From NCBI GenBank assembly GCA_043780595.1, contig JAYWCL010000180.1:1-64000 (forward strand): DNA of 64,000 nt, written 5' to 3'. The position numbers and the translations under genes are program-made. The notes under the pieces were generated by a model. It searched no databases, was not told the DNA's origin, and saw nothing but the letters and a program-made list of their open reading frames with translations. Source of the DNA: Limnoglobus sp043780595. Lineage in GTDB: Bacteria > Planctomycetota > Planctomycetia > Gemmatales > Gemmataceae. Positions within the stretch are counted from its first letter, which is position 1, and every line of letters begins with the position of its first letter. Of this stretch, positions 1 through 8,729 are shown in pieces.

Positions 1-486
1 TTGCAACTCACATTCTGGGAGAAACAGGCACTTTACGATAGCCGAATCGCAATCGCAAACAAACGCAAAACTGCTACCCACTTTTGAACCGTGCCCAAAA
101 AACCGCAGGCGATCCGATGTAAGTCGATTTTTTGTCGTGGCGCGAACGTACGCAAAAGGGTCGCATTACGACGCAAAAGGGTCGCATTACGACGCAAAAG
201 GGTCGCGAAATGACGCAAAAAAGGCGCATTCCGACGCGAAACTTTCGGAGCGTGCGGCGAGCGCCGCACGAACCGCGTCGACATAACCCACGACAAGAGT
301 TCGAGATACCGCAAACCGATCGGGAAACATAACGGCAAGGTTCGATGCCGAGTGGCATTTTGGGTCGCAAAAACCGAAAAAACACCCCGAAAACCGGTTT
401 TTGAGCCTCGAGAATTCCGACTTACGTCGATTCTGACGTAAAAACCACTTGCCAAATCGACTCCGACTGCTAACAAGTCTCAACTT
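1..486. other. Intergenic stretch dominated by dispersed repeat A
   Basis: No convincing gene lies here. The short open frames that cross it are produced by the 21-bp repeat units of element A (107-434), because 21 is a multiple of three and stop codons are rarely met. Bases 1-106 and 435-486 show no recognisable signal. Confidence 0.6.
107..434 (-). repeat. Dispersed TIR element, copy A
   Basis: About 328 bp. It is bounded by inverted ends: GATGTAAGTCGATTTT near 115-130 and GACTTACGTCGATT near 418-431. The interior holds a tandem array at about 149-240 of a 21-bp unit of the form GACGCAAAAGGGTCGCATTAC, about four degenerate copies. Next to the right end is a conserved block with ACACCCC, AAAACCGGTTTTTGAGCCTC. 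The copies at 8293-8610, 23171-23487 and 33384-33704 share ends, the inner block (CGACATAACCCACGAC here) and the 21-bp periodicity. A lies in the same orientation as C and opposite to B and D. No transposase is encoded, so it behaves like a MITE-type or REP-type non-autonomous element; its mobility is inferred. Confidence 0.8.
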
Positions 487-693
487 ATGTCACTCTCCTC
501 GTTACAGGTGCTTACCGTGTCGCTGACGCTCTCCGCTACGCAACTCGATCTCATCGAAGAACTCAAACTCCGCCGTTGGGCACGCGAAAACTACGTGCCG
601 CAGCCCGAACGCAACGGAACGTGGCACCCCGTGGTTCACGACGAAATGACCCGCAAAGATTCGGAATCGCCAGCGACATCGCTCGCCAGCTAA
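487..693 (+). CDS. Small conserved-looking hypothetical protein (68 aa)
   Basis: This 68-residue protein has a charged core, LRRWARENYVP at about 28-38, followed by WHPVVHDEMTRKD at about 46-58. From memory this resembles a short protein seen repeatedly in planctomycete genomes, but I know no function for it. The start is uncertain. ATG 487 has no clear Shine-Dalgarno sequence; GTG 517 is in frame with ACAGG upstream, would shorten the protein by 10 residues and begins nearer the conserved part. The gene is followed by a perfect 44-bp palindrome that could end its transcript. Confidence 0.55.
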   Translation: MSLSSLQVLTVSLTLSATQLDLIEELKLRRWARENYVPQPERNGTWHPVVHDEMTRKDSESPATSLAS

Positions 694-712
694 TCCTGCG
701 TAGACTCCGCAA

Positions 713-756
713 CCGATAAGTAACGAGGCGTTCCGGAACGCCTCGTTACTTATCGG
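713..756. terminator. Perfect 44-bp palindrome, probable terminator
   Basis: The 22-base arm CCGATAAGTAACGAGGCGTT plus CC is followed immediately by its exact reverse complement, with no spacer. It lies 17 bases after the stop of the small ORF and 24 bases before the ATG of the RdgC-like gene. As RNA it would form a very stable hairpin, but there is no T-tract, so it may instead be a protein-binding palindrome. Confidence 0.6.
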
Positions 757-779
757 TGTCTACGATGGAGGCGGTTTCG

Positions 780-1952
780 ATGGGGTTTTTCACAGGCCGT
801 GCCAGTTATCTCCGCTTCAAAGTCGATGGCCCGAAACCCCGCATGTTCGACGAAGATCACATCCAACGCCTGGGGAACTTCGCAGCCGGGCAGCAACGTA
901 TCGCCTCGGCGGATGGCGTCGAATGCGGTTGGACTGCCGGCGAGCATATTCTCGATGCCGATTTCGACCTCGCCAAAAACATCATCAACGACATGCTCAG
1001 CTTCGAGTTGCGCATCGATACGGACAAGCTGCCGAACGACTTGCTGCGAGCCTATTACGCCGTCGAACTCAAGGCGTTATCGGCAACGAACCCGAGCGGG
1101 TTGCCGAACGCCAAGCAGAAGCGAGAAGCCAAGGAGTCCGCACGCGATCGCCTCGAACACGAATCGCGCGATGGCCGGTTCCGCCGCCGTAAGTGCGTGC
1201 CGGTGTTGTGGGATTTGCTCACGAACGAGCTTTTATTCGGGGCCACTTCGCTGACGCACGTCGACCGTTTGGCTGCGCTGTTTCAGCAAACCTTCGGCCA
1301 CAACATCGAAGCGATCACCGCGGGCAACCGTGCGTTCCAACTTGCGGAACTGCACCAACTCACGCGCAGCGTCGACGATTCCAGCCCCTCGGCGTTCCTG
1401 CCCGGCGTCAGTTCGCCCGATGTTGCGTGGATAGCCGACGAATCGAGTCGCGACTTTCTGGGCAACGAGTTTCTGCTCTGGCTGTGGTTCCACACCGAGA
1501 TCGAATCCGACACGCTGACACTCGGCGACGATTCCGAAGCCACGATCATGATGGCCCGCACGCTGACACTGGAGTGCCCGCGCGGCCAGACCGGCCACGA
1601 AACGATTTCGCACGAAGGCCCCACGCGACTTCCGGAATCGAAACGCGCGATTCAAAGCGGCAAGTTACCGCGTAAAGTCGGGCTGACCGTCGTGCGGCAG
1701 TTGCAGCAATACGAACTGACGATTCACGCGGAAACGCTCGGGGTGGGTGCGGGCAAACTCCCGAATATGGCAGAGGAAGTGACGCAACCCCGCGCTCGCC
1801 TCGAAGAGCGGGCCAACCAGATTCGTGGCCTCGTCGAGACGATCGACCTGATCTACGATGCGTTCGGCAAAGTGCGTTTCGGCAAAGGCTGGTCGGAAAC
1901 GCTGCCACGCATCCAGAAGTGGCTCGCGAAGGAAGAGCGCCGCGCGGCATAA
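780..1952 (+). CDS. rdgC: RdgC-like recombination-associated protein
   Basis: A 390-residue protein starting MGFFTGRASYLRF. Proteins with this start in planctomycetes are, to my knowledge, annotated as recombination-associated protein RdgC, a DNA-binding ring protein that limits RecA loading. The segment LLFGATSLTHVDRLAALF at about 148-165 fits the RdgC pattern of a strand-plus-helix where substitution to a later domain begins. I placed the start at ATG 780 because GGAGG at 767-771 is well spaced before it; the longer frame would begin with a GTG inside the terminator palindrome. It stands alone, with no other recombination gene adjacent. Family assignment is by recalled similarity, not a search. 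Confidence 0.55.
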   Translation: MGFFTGRASYLRFKVDGPKPRMFDEDHIQRLGNFAAGQQRIASADGVECGWTAGEHILDADFDLAKNIINDMLSFELRIDTDKLPNDLLRAYYAVELKALSATNPSGLPNAKQKREAKESARDRLEHESRDGRFRRRKCVPVLWDLLTNELLFGATSLTHVDRLAALFQQTFGHNIEAITAGNRAFQLAELHQLTRSVDDSSPSAFLPGVSSPDVAWIADESSRDFLGNEFLLWLWFHTEIESDTLTLGDDSEATIMMARTLTLECPRGQTGHETISHEGPTRLPESKRAIQSGKLPRKVGLTVVRQLQQYELTIHAETLGVGAGKLPNMAEEVTQPRARLEERANQIRGLVETIDLIYDAFGKVRFGKGWSETLPRIQKWLAKEERRAA

Positions 1953-2167
1953 TGTTACGCAACATCGGCCAGCCCGTTTGAGCGCGAACAAATGAACATC
2001 CATTGCTTGCGGCTATTATTGCCGCACCTGCACTACTAACACCTCAAATACCATCGCCTTTCTCCGCTTCTGTCGCTCGAACTGTTTCCCTTGGGGGTGC
2101 GTACTGCTAGAAAGCCATCATCGTCTTCTTTTTGCGTCGTCTTCGGCAATCACAAGGACCGCTCCCG

Positions 2168-3628
2168 ATGGCTGACTCTCCCAAGCTTCCTTCGACCAGC
2201 GATTCCACTGGTTACGCACCGTACTCTTTCACTGCGATGTTGGCGGCAGGGGTTGCGGGGGTATTCGCGGTGTCACTCGTCGTTTTGGGCCTGATTGCCT
2301 TTCTCGGCACACAACATTTCGTGAAACCGCTCATGCTCGCGATGCCGATGATTGCCCTCGTACTGTCGTTCGCGGCACGTCGGCAGATCACGAACTCGGA
2401 AGGCACGCGAATCGGATATTCGCTGTGTAATTTCGCGTGGTGGGTGGCGATGATTGGCGGTATGGGTTACGCGGCGTACTTGATCGGCATAGGCTTTGCA
2501 GTACGAACCGATGCAGCGGCGGCACTGAAAATTTGGTCGGATCACGTCGTGAAGGCCGACGTAACGGATCCCACGAATACCGATTTTTACGAGGCCTTTC
2601 GCGGAGTTGCACCGCCGGGCCGTCAGGCTTCGATTTCCGTCAAAACGCCGGCTGCCATTGCCGAAACGCTGAAGGAGTGGAAGGACGACATCGTCATTTT
2701 CCGTCAGATCGACGTGATGCGAATCGCCCTTCGTAACAAAGGGAATGTCGAATTCGTAGCGGGCGGATTGTCGCAGTGGGAACGCGACGTTCAGGGACAG
2801 GGGCTGACCTGCACGATAAATGCACTGATGAAGTGCCCGGAAGGCCGGTTCGAGTTGACGATTCAGATGCAGCAAGCACTCAACACACAACAGGAACTGA
2901 CTTGGCAAATCCGACTACCAGCACAGGGTTTCGTGAATTCTGCGAAACTGACGAACTACGGCTTCCTCATTCGGGACATGGAAACTACGGCATCCGCGAT
3001 GGTATACCAGGATATGCTTCCACTATTCGGCGTCGTCGGCCAAAACGCAGTTCTGGTGCCCGCGTTTGCAGAGCCGATGACGAACGTACCACACGGTCTG
3101 AAACTCATGCAGCAGGGCATCGGTCGCGTGGCAGCGATGGGTGGCCCTGGGTTCGTCTATCCGGAGCCAAAAGATTACGCGGAACAGATCGCAATGCGGT
3201 TTTTCACGCCTACGGATCCTTCGCGCGAACGTTTGCATCGCGAGCAGTTTCTCTCGGTTTGGCGTGCAGGTCGCATGACACCACCTGGCTCGATCATTAC
3301 CGAAAATCGCGATACCGGACCGATCCTGACAATCACCGACAAAATCGCAGAGATGCGGATGCCCATCGAACTGCAACTGCCAAATGGCGCGACCGCCCAG
3401 ACGGGTGCGCGGGGGGCGGTCGTGCTGGTATGCGACAACCCGACTTTCATGTTGAAATTGAAGGAAGCGCGGGTGGCCGCCGCGTCGGAGTCGGCCATGG
3501 AAATGCAAGATCGCACGTTAAAGTTTGAAAATATACCTTGGAAAATCGTGCGAATCGAATCGGATATGAAGCTAGTGGAGAAGAAGAAGCCACAGAGTGG
3601 CCCTGGCGGTGGCCCTCCCGGAATGTAG
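2168..3628 (+). CDS. Hypothetical membrane-anchored protein
   Basis: A 486-residue protein. Three hydrophobic segments lie near the N-terminus (about residues 24-48, 55-72 and 92-115), followed by a soluble region of roughly 350 residues that ends in a basic, glycine/proline-rich tail (KKKPQSGPGGGPPGM). I recognise no catalytic motif. ATG 2168 is preferred over an upstream frame because AAGGA stands upstream at about 2154-2158. The 215 bases before the gene (1953-2167) hold no other recognisable feature. The topology suggests an inner-membrane anchor with a large extracytoplasmic or cytoplasmic domain. Confidence 0.7.
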   Translation: MADSPKLPSTSDSTGYAPYSFTAMLAAGVAGVFAVSLVVLGLIAFLGTQHFVKPLMLAMPMIALVLSFAARRQITNSEGTRIGYSLCNFAWWVAMIGGMGYAAYLIGIGFAVRTDAAAALKIWSDHVVKADVTDPTNTDFYEAFRGVAPPGRQASISVKTPAAIAETLKEWKDDIVIFRQIDVMRIALRNKGNVEFVAGGLSQWERDVQGQGLTCTINALMKCPEGRFELTIQMQQALNTQQELTWQIRLPAQGFVNSAKLTNYGFLIRDMETTASAMVYQDMLPLFGVVGQNAVLVPAFAEPMTNVPHGLKLMQQGIGRVAAMGGPGFVYPEPKDYAEQIAMRFFTPTDPSRERLHREQFLSVWRAGRMTPPGSIITENRDTGPILTITDKIAEMRMPIELQLPNGATAQTGARGAVVLVCDNPTFMLKLKEARVAAASESAMEMQDRTLKFENIPWKIVRIESDMKLVEKKKPQSGPGGGPPGM

Positions 3629-3693
3629 CCGAGTGCGAAAGAAATCACTCGCGAATCGAGAAACTCGCACGCTCGTTGGCTTATAATCGCAAC

Positions 3694-4953
3694 ATGAACA
3701 CGAAAGACACAGCCACAGTTTTTTGCACGATCGACGAAGCGATTGCCGAACTGAAATCGGGGCGAATGATCGTCCTGGTCGACGATGAGCACCGCGAAAA
3801 CGAAGGCGACCTCGTGATGGCCGCCGAGGCGATGACGCCCGAGGCCGTCAACTTCATGATCCGCGAAGCCTGCGGGCGGCTCTGCGTGTCGTTCGCCAAA
3901 GAGCGTGCGGACCATCTCGGTTTGGACCTCCTGCCCGGCGTGCATCTCGATCCGACGGCCACGCCATTCACGCACAACTTCGACGCCCGCTACGGTATCG
4001 GCACGGGAATCTCGGCCGCCGACCGTTGCCGCACGATCCGCGTCTGTGCCGACCCGCATTCCCATCCGCACGATCTCGCGAAAGATAAAGGGCATATGGA
4101 CGGGCTGATCGCCCGTGCCGGTGGCGTGCTCGTTCGCGCGGGCCACACCGAAGGCAGCGTCGATTTGTGCCGCATGGCCGGGTTGAGAGAAGTCGCGGTG
4201 ATCTGCGAGATTTTGAACGAAGACGGCACGATGGCGCGGTTGCCGGATCTGCGCGAATATTGCCAAAAACATGCCTTGAAGATGTGTACGATCGCCGACC
4301 TGATCGAGTATCGCCGTCGCACCGAGAAGTTGGTGAAGCGCGAAATCGCGTTGAAACTGCCGACGGATTACGGCGAGTTCGACTTGTTCGCATATTCGTC
4401 GATGGTCGATCCGGAGCCGCACCTCGCCCTCACGATGGGCGGAGTTGGTGGTTCCAAGCAAACCGAGCCGATCCTCGTGCGTATGCACAGCGAATGCCTC
4501 ACCGGCGATGCACTGCATTCGGCGAAGTGCGATTGCGGGCCGCAGCTTCAGTACGCGATGCAACAGATCGCGAAAGAGGGTCGCGGCGCGATTGTATACA
4601 TGCGGCAAGAAGGGCGTGGCATCGGGTTACTGAACAAGTTGCGTGCCTACAAATTGCAACAAGAAGAAGGCCTCGATACCGTCGAAGCCAACACGCGGCT
4701 CGGCTTCGCGCCCGATCTGCGTCAGTTCGGAATCGGCGCGCAAATCCTACACGATCTCGGCATTCGCGACATTCGCCTACTCACGAATAACCCGCGAAAA
4801 GTGATCGGCCTCGATGGCTACGGCCTGCGAATCGTCGAACGGGTGCCCATCCAAATGCAACCGGGCGAGTTCAACCGCAACTACCTGAAAACTAAGAAGG
4901 AAAAGCTCGGCCACATTCTCGAATCGCTCGACGACTACGGCCCCGGCGAGTGA
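3694..4953 (+). CDS. ribBA: Bifunctional riboflavin enzyme RibBA (DHBP synthase / GTP cyclohydrolase II)
   Basis: A 419-residue fusion for the first steps of both branches of riboflavin synthesis. The N-terminal half makes 3,4-dihydroxy-2-butanone 4-phosphate from ribulose 5-phosphate and carries the acidic loop DDEHRENEGD (about 30-39) and RAGHTEGSVDL (about 147-157). The C-terminal half opens GTP and carries the zinc cysteines in SECLTGDALHSAKCDC, the RQEGRGIGL motif and LTNNPRK near the end. One oddity: the segment usually read as PGHVFPL before RAGHTE is KGHMDGL here; the His is kept. The start is ATG 3694, chosen by homology. A TATAAT sits at 3682-3687, so close that transcription from it would give a leaderless message. 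A hairpin follows the stop. Confidence 0.93.
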   Translation: MNTKDTATVFCTIDEAIAELKSGRMIVLVDDEHRENEGDLVMAAEAMTPEAVNFMIREACGRLCVSFAKERADHLGLDLLPGVHLDPTATPFTHNFDARYGIGTGISAADRCRTIRVCADPHSHPHDLAKDKGHMDGLIARAGGVLVRAGHTEGSVDLCRMAGLREVAVICEILNEDGTMARLPDLREYCQKHALKMCTIADLIEYRRRTEKLVKREIALKLPTDYGEFDLFAYSSMVDPEPHLALTMGGVGGSKQTEPILVRMHSECLTGDALHSAKCDCGPQLQYAMQQIAKEGRGAIVYMRQEGRGIGLLNKLRAYKLQQEEGLDTVEANTRLGFAPDLRQFGIGAQILHDLGIRDIRLLTNNPRKVIGLDGYGLRIVERVPIQMQPGEFNRNYLKTKKEKLGHILESLDDYGPGE

Positions 4954-4961
4954 AACGAAAG

Positions 4962-4993
4962 CCCAGGGTTCGACGTCCGCGTCGTACCCTGGG
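4962..4993. terminator. Hairpin between converging ribBA and lacD-like genes
   Basis: The arms CCCAGGGTTCGACG and CGTCGTACCCTGGG pair with one mismatch around a 4-base loop. The sequence matches the outer arms of the 135-bp palindromes at 47487 and 63518, so it is probably a reduced member of that family now serving two converging genes. Confidence 0.6.
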
Positions 4994-5005
4994 TAATATG
5001 CCCAA

Positions 5006-6091
5006 TCAATACACCGAGTTCGGGTCCGATGGGCCTTTCGCGCCCGTGGAGGCGGTGCCGCCGGCGTAACGAGCGTGCCAGCCTTCGGCGGCGCGCATCC
5101 CGTGGAGGTCTTCCATCGTGTAGCCGTACTTCTGGAACCATGGCGTACCCGTTCGCACGATGGCATCGGTCTCGTTGACGCGACGCACGCACTCGGTTTC
5201 CGCGAACTTCTGCCGTTCCGCTGGTGTGGTGAACGTGAAGAACTCTTTCCAGAACGCTCGTCCGCCGAGAATGCCGCTCGCGCCGGCCTTCATCGCCATC
5301 TCGACTTGCTTCTTGTACTGGTCGTAATCGACGCCCGCACTCAGCAACACCCACGGCTTCACGCAGACATCGTTGAGCTTTTTGAGGTTGTCCAGCAGCT
5401 GCGCATCGGACTCGACGCCCATCGTGCCGGGGAACTCGGACTTGTAAATGTCGCAGTATCGGCTGAGAATCCGCGCACTATCGATGACGGTCTTCGCTTT
5501 GCGCGCGAGTTTCGATGGGCTGTTATCGACTTCGGCGTTGTACGCGAAGTGGATCGGCTCGAGCAGGAACAAAATGTCGTGCTGAATGCAGGCGTTGTAA
5601 ATCTGCTTCGTGAACTCGAAGTTGTGCTCGGCGGAGTCGAACTCTTCTGGCTCGAACTGCGCGAGCAGTTTCACGGCGTCGGCACCGCACTGCTTGATCT
5701 TGTGGACGCCCCAGCCTGGCTCGACTTCGCCGCATGGCGCGTTGACCGCATTCTTCGATGCACCGGATTTTTCGACGCGAATCAGCAGGCCCGTGCTGGA
5801 TGGCACAGCGTTCGCCGCAACCGTGCTCCAGTAACCGTAATAGCCATCGACGAGCAGGCCGGAACAGTGCGGTGACAATGCACGCGACAGCATCACTTTC
5901 GCATCGCTGATTTCGGCGTAGGTCGCTTCCTTACCGGTCGCTTTCTTCATCATCGACATCATCGAACTGTTCTGATCGGTGGCCACCATCGTCAGGGTGC
6001 CGTTAGCGTTGCTAATGCGTTGCAGCCCGCGCAGTTTGCCGGGTGTAAGACCGAGACCCTGCAATCGCGTGACCGAATGTACGGAGGACAT
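5006..6091 (-). CDS. lacD: Tagatose 1,6-bisphosphate aldolase-like (LacD family)
   Basis: A 361-residue class I aldolase-like protein of the LacD type, a TIM barrel that cleaves tagatose 1,6-bisphosphate to DHAP and glyceraldehyde 3-phosphate through a lysine Schiff base. Recognisable strands are GLLVDGYYG (about 78-86), GADAVKLLAQFEP (about 136-148), FLLEPIHFAY (about 176-185), DIYKSEFPG (about 216-224) and WVLLSAGVDYDQY (about 248-260). The lysine of VKLL or IYKSEFPG is the likely Schiff-base residue. It stands alone without lactose or tagatose genes, so the true substrate may be another ketose bisphosphate. ATG 6091 has GGAG upstream. Confidence 0.8.
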   Translation of the reverse strand: MSSVHSVTRLQGLGLTPGKLRGLQRISNANGTLTMVATDQNSSMMSMMKKATGKEATYAEISDAKVMLSRALSPHCSGLLVDGYYGYWSTVAANAVPSSTGLLIRVEKSGASKNAVNAPCGEVEPGWGVHKIKQCGADAVKLLAQFEPEEFDSAEHNFEFTKQIYNACIQHDILFLLEPIHFAYNAEVDNSPSKLARKAKTVIDSARILSRYCDIYKSEFPGTMGVESDAQLLDNLKKLNDVCVKPWVLLSAGVDYDQYKKQVEMAMKAGASGILGGRAFWKEFFTFTTPAERQKFAETECVRRVNETDAIVRTGTPWFQKYGYTMEDLHGMRAAEGWHARYAGGTASTGAKGPSDPNSVY

Positions 6092-6216
6092 CGTGGGGGA
6101 AACTCCCGTGGTGATAGTGAAACAATGAGAGGTTTATCGTTAGTTGTTTACGAACACCCACCCGAACCGGCGAGTCTGGCCGGTTTTGTCGGTTTCCCTA
6201 CGAACTGTCGGATGAC

Positions 6217-7533
6217 TTACTTTCCGGTTAATCGCTTAATCGCGATGTTCCGAAAGGCGACGGGGTCGTTGTGCCCACAAAACCCGAAATGGCCACTCGT
6301 GCGGTTCATGCCGGGGTGTGGCTCGGAGGTTTTCATTCCGATCAGCGTCGTGAAATCGACATCGAGAATCTGCGTGCCGTTGAGTTCGACTTGGATCGTG
6401 GTGCCCTTTACGGTGACTTCCTCGAAATTCCACTCGCCGGTCGGGCGCGTGTATCCGCGATACGCCGCCGCCAACCCGTAGGCCGAGCCGTTGTATTGCT
6501 TCGGGTTGAGCTTTTTGTGTTTGGGGTCGTTATCGTCGAGCACCTGAATTTCGCACATCGCATCGACCGAGGCACGTCCCTTTCCGGGATGACGAATCGC
6601 CAACCCGTTATTGCCACCCGGTGGCGTTTTGTATTCCAATCGAACGATGAAGTCGTCGAATTGCTCTTTCGTGAACACCACGCCGCCTTTTTTCGGTTTG
6701 CAAACGATCGCACCTTCGACGATTTCGTGGTTGCTGAGGTCGCCTGCCCAACCGTCGAAATCTTTGCCGTTGAAGACCGATTGAAAACCATCGGCGGAAT
6801 GTTTCGAGAGAATAGCGTTCGCCTCAGCCGATGGAATTTCGCGGACGAACGCATTCCGCCAGCGAATTTCGCCGCCGTGCGTTTGCAACAGGATCGCACC
6901 CGATTTCAGAAGCGGGACTTTGCGGTCTTTTTCCCAGAAGTTCTCCATTCGTGCATGATTCACGACGAGTTTATCGTTGAGGTAGACCGTCGTGCGTGCG
7001 CCGATCTGGATGATGCGAAAGCGGTTCCATTCGCCGAACGGCTTGTCCGCCAGCATCGCGGCATCTTTGCCCGGTGCCGCGTTACTGTTGTTGAACAATC
7101 CGCCGCTACCTTTATCCGCGCCGATCCCGAACTTGGCCTTCTCGGTCGAATCCCAGATTTGCACTTGCGGGGTGCCGCGCAGATAGATGCCCGAATCGGC
7201 TTTCGCCACCGTTTTGTAGTCGATCAACAGTTCGATATCGCCGTAAGATTTTTCTGAAGCCAAGTAGGCCCCTTTGCCATCGTTGACGAGTTCGTCATCC
7301 GCAACCGACCAATGCTTCTTGGCATCATCGGTCCACGCCGCGAACTTCTTCGCACGATCCTCGGCAGACAATTTCTCCATCTCAGCGGGTGACGCTCCCT
7401 TTTCGTGGATCGCCCAACCCTGCCAACCGGAAAGGTCTTTGCCGTTGAAGAGTGGCGTAAACCCTGCTGGTGGAGCAGCAAATGCGGGGGCCATCGTCGC
7501 GATCACGAAGAGAATGAAACAAAAACGATTCAT
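6217..7533 (-). CDS. Secreted protein with two DUF1080 domains
   Basis: A 438-residue protein. A signal peptide (MNRFCFILFVIATMAPAFAA) precedes two DUF1080 (3-keto-disaccharide hydrolase) domains. Each opens with the family hallmark: FTPLFNGKDLSGWQG at about 24-38 and FQSVFNGKDFDGWAG at about 250-264. DUF1080 folds are concanavalin-like jelly rolls that act on or bind glycans, and the members are abundant in planctomycetes. The frame extends upstream to about 7806, but ATG 7533 is the start because the signal peptide begins there. It is divergent from the lipoprotein gene at 7674. Confidence 0.85.
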   Translation of the reverse strand: MNRFCFILFVIATMAPAFAAPPAGFTPLFNGKDLSGWQGWAIHEKGASPAEMEKLSAEDRAKKFAAWTDDAKKHWSVADDELVNDGKGAYLASEKSYGDIELLIDYKTVAKADSGIYLRGTPQVQIWDSTEKAKFGIGADKGSGGLFNNSNAAPGKDAAMLADKPFGEWNRFRIIQIGARTTVYLNDKLVVNHARMENFWEKDRKVPLLKSGAILLQTHGGEIRWRNAFVREIPSAEANAILSKHSADGFQSVFNGKDFDGWAGDLSNHEIVEGAIVCKPKKGGVVFTKEQFDDFIVRLEYKTPPGGNNGLAIRHPGKGRASVDAMCEIQVLDDNDPKHKKLNPKQYNGSAYGLAAAYRGYTRPTGEWNFEEVTVKGTTIQVELNGTQILDVDFTTLIGMKTSEPHPGMNRTSGHFGFCGHNDPVAFRNIAIKRLTGK

Positions 7534-7673
7534 GACGATTCTCGTGGGCTGGGAGAGTTGGATGTATTGTGACGGATCGCGTGCGAGAAGTCTATGGGCT
7601 AAACGCGATCCGACTTGACGCGATTCCGGCAGGTTGTCATATCGTGCGAGCGAAACTGCCTGGGGGACTTCAG

Positions 7674-8282
7674 ATGAATCCGTACGTTCGAGTGGCGGGA
7701 ATATTGGCGATGACTTCCGCCGGGTGCGCTTCCGTTGCGCCACTCGACAACCCGATTGTCGTTCGGACGGTTCCTGCAAACGTCGAAAATCCGTTGCTCG
7801 TCTCACCCGGTGAACCGGACGCCAACGGCTATGCGGAAGTCTACGAACGGGTGATCGATGTGCTCGACGATTACTTCGATATTAAGCCCACTTCGCGTTA
7901 CGCCGGTCACATTGAAACGTTTCCGCACATCGCGCCGGGATTCGAGCAGCCTTGGAAAGCGGGTAACCCCGACCACCGCGAACGCTTGATCGCGACGTTC
8001 CAGACGATGCGGAAGTACGCGATCGTCGACATTTGGGCGGGCGAACGTGGCGGCTATAAAATCTCGCTCGAAGTCCGCAGAGAACTGCTGGATATCGAAC
8101 GGCCGTCTCGCGCCACGGCGGGGGGGGCTGTGTTTCGCGAAGCCCCAACCGTCGATCGCCGCAACGAAGTGATTCAAACCGAAGTGGCTTCCAATCTCGG
8201 ATGGATTCCCGTCGGTCGCGATTACGCACTCGAGCAACAGCTATTGGCTCGCATTCGCGATTGTGCGATTTTCAAACAGTAA
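7674..8282 (+). CDS. Putative lipoprotein
   Basis: A 202-residue protein. A short leader ends in TSAGC, a passable lipobox with Cys18, so it is probably a lipoprotein. The rest is soluble, with EVYERVIDVLDDYFDIKP and VVDIW-like strands; I recognise no family with a known role. ATG 7674 has GGGGG at 7662-7666 and starts at the leader, so I prefer it to the longer frame from 7569. Repeat B begins 10 bases after the stop. Confidence 0.7.
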   Translation: MNPYVRVAGILAMTSAGCASVAPLDNPIVVRTVPANVENPLLVSPGEPDANGYAEVYERVIDVLDDYFDIKPTSRYAGHIETFPHIAPGFEQPWKAGNPDHRERLIATFQTMRKYAIVDIWAGERGGYKISLEVRRELLDIERPSRATAGGAVFREAPTVDRRNEVIQTEVASNLGWIPVGRDYALEQQLLARIRDCAIFKQ

Positions 8283-8729
8283 CGTGCCTCCGAATCGACG
8301 TAAGTCGGAATTCCGGAGGCTCAAAAACCGTTTTTTTGCCATTTTTGCGTCTCAAAATGCCACTTTTCGATCGTAAATCGCTGATCGGTTCACGGGCGGT
8401 TTGCCGTATCTCGCACTTTTATCGCGGGTTACGTCGAGGCTCGCGATTACACATCAGTGGAAACTACTGGTTTTTTCGCGACCGAATGCGACCGAAAATC
8501 GACCGGACCCGACACAAAATCGACCGGATGCGACATAAAATCGACCGAACGCGACATTTTTGCGTCACTCCGTGCACGACGAGAATTCTGACTTACGTCG
8601 CATCGCCTCCGATTTTTTGACTTCGCGAATTCGTGTGGGTGCGCGTTTTGCGATTATTTTTGCAAAATGAAATGCTTTGCCGTACGAATAAGCGTTTAAT
8701 GTCGTATCCCGCCCTTCCGGAGTTGCGCG
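8283..8729. other. Intergenic stretch holding repeat B
   Basis: Element B fills 8293-8610. The remaining 119 bases before the kinase (8611-8729) are AT-richer and should hold its promoter; GGAG at 8719-8722 is the kinase ribosome binding site. No gene is seen. Confidence 0.6.
8293..8610 (+). repeat. Dispersed TIR element, copy B
   Basis: About 318 bp. The left end is AATCGACGTAAGTCGGAATT and the right end is GAATTCTGACTTACGTCG. After the left end comes the conserved block GGCTCAAAAACCGTTTTTTT, then TTTTTGCGTCTCAAAA, GCCGTATCTCG and GGGTTACGTCGAGG. The right half (about 8480-8560) is a tandem array of a 21-bp unit, AAAATCGACCGGATGCGACAT, in three good copies. It is the inverse orientation of copies A and C. 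Confidence 0.8.

Noticed and set aside
149..240. 21-bp tandem units in copy A as a CRISPR array
   Set aside because: There are no spacers; the units follow one another directly, and no cas genes are present in the window.
132..332. Repeat-peptide frames (RITTQKG- and KIDRMRH-like) inside the dispersed elements as small proteins
   Set aside because: They result from the 21-bp period in the elements, occur in either strand and lack ribosome sites.
3682..3687. TATAAT as a confirmed promoter of ribBA
   Set aside because: Only the -10-like hexamer is seen; no -35 at the right distance, and the ATG is too close for a normal leader. It is mentioned only as a possibility.
3175..4608. A 477-codon minus-strand frame opposite ribBA
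   Set aside because: It spans the end of one gene and most of ribBA, with no domain or start signal.
6217..7806. Longer start for the two-domain DUF1080 protein
   Set aside because: The extra N-terminal residues are not conserved in type and overlap the divergent lipoprotein gene; the signal peptide fixes the start at 7533.
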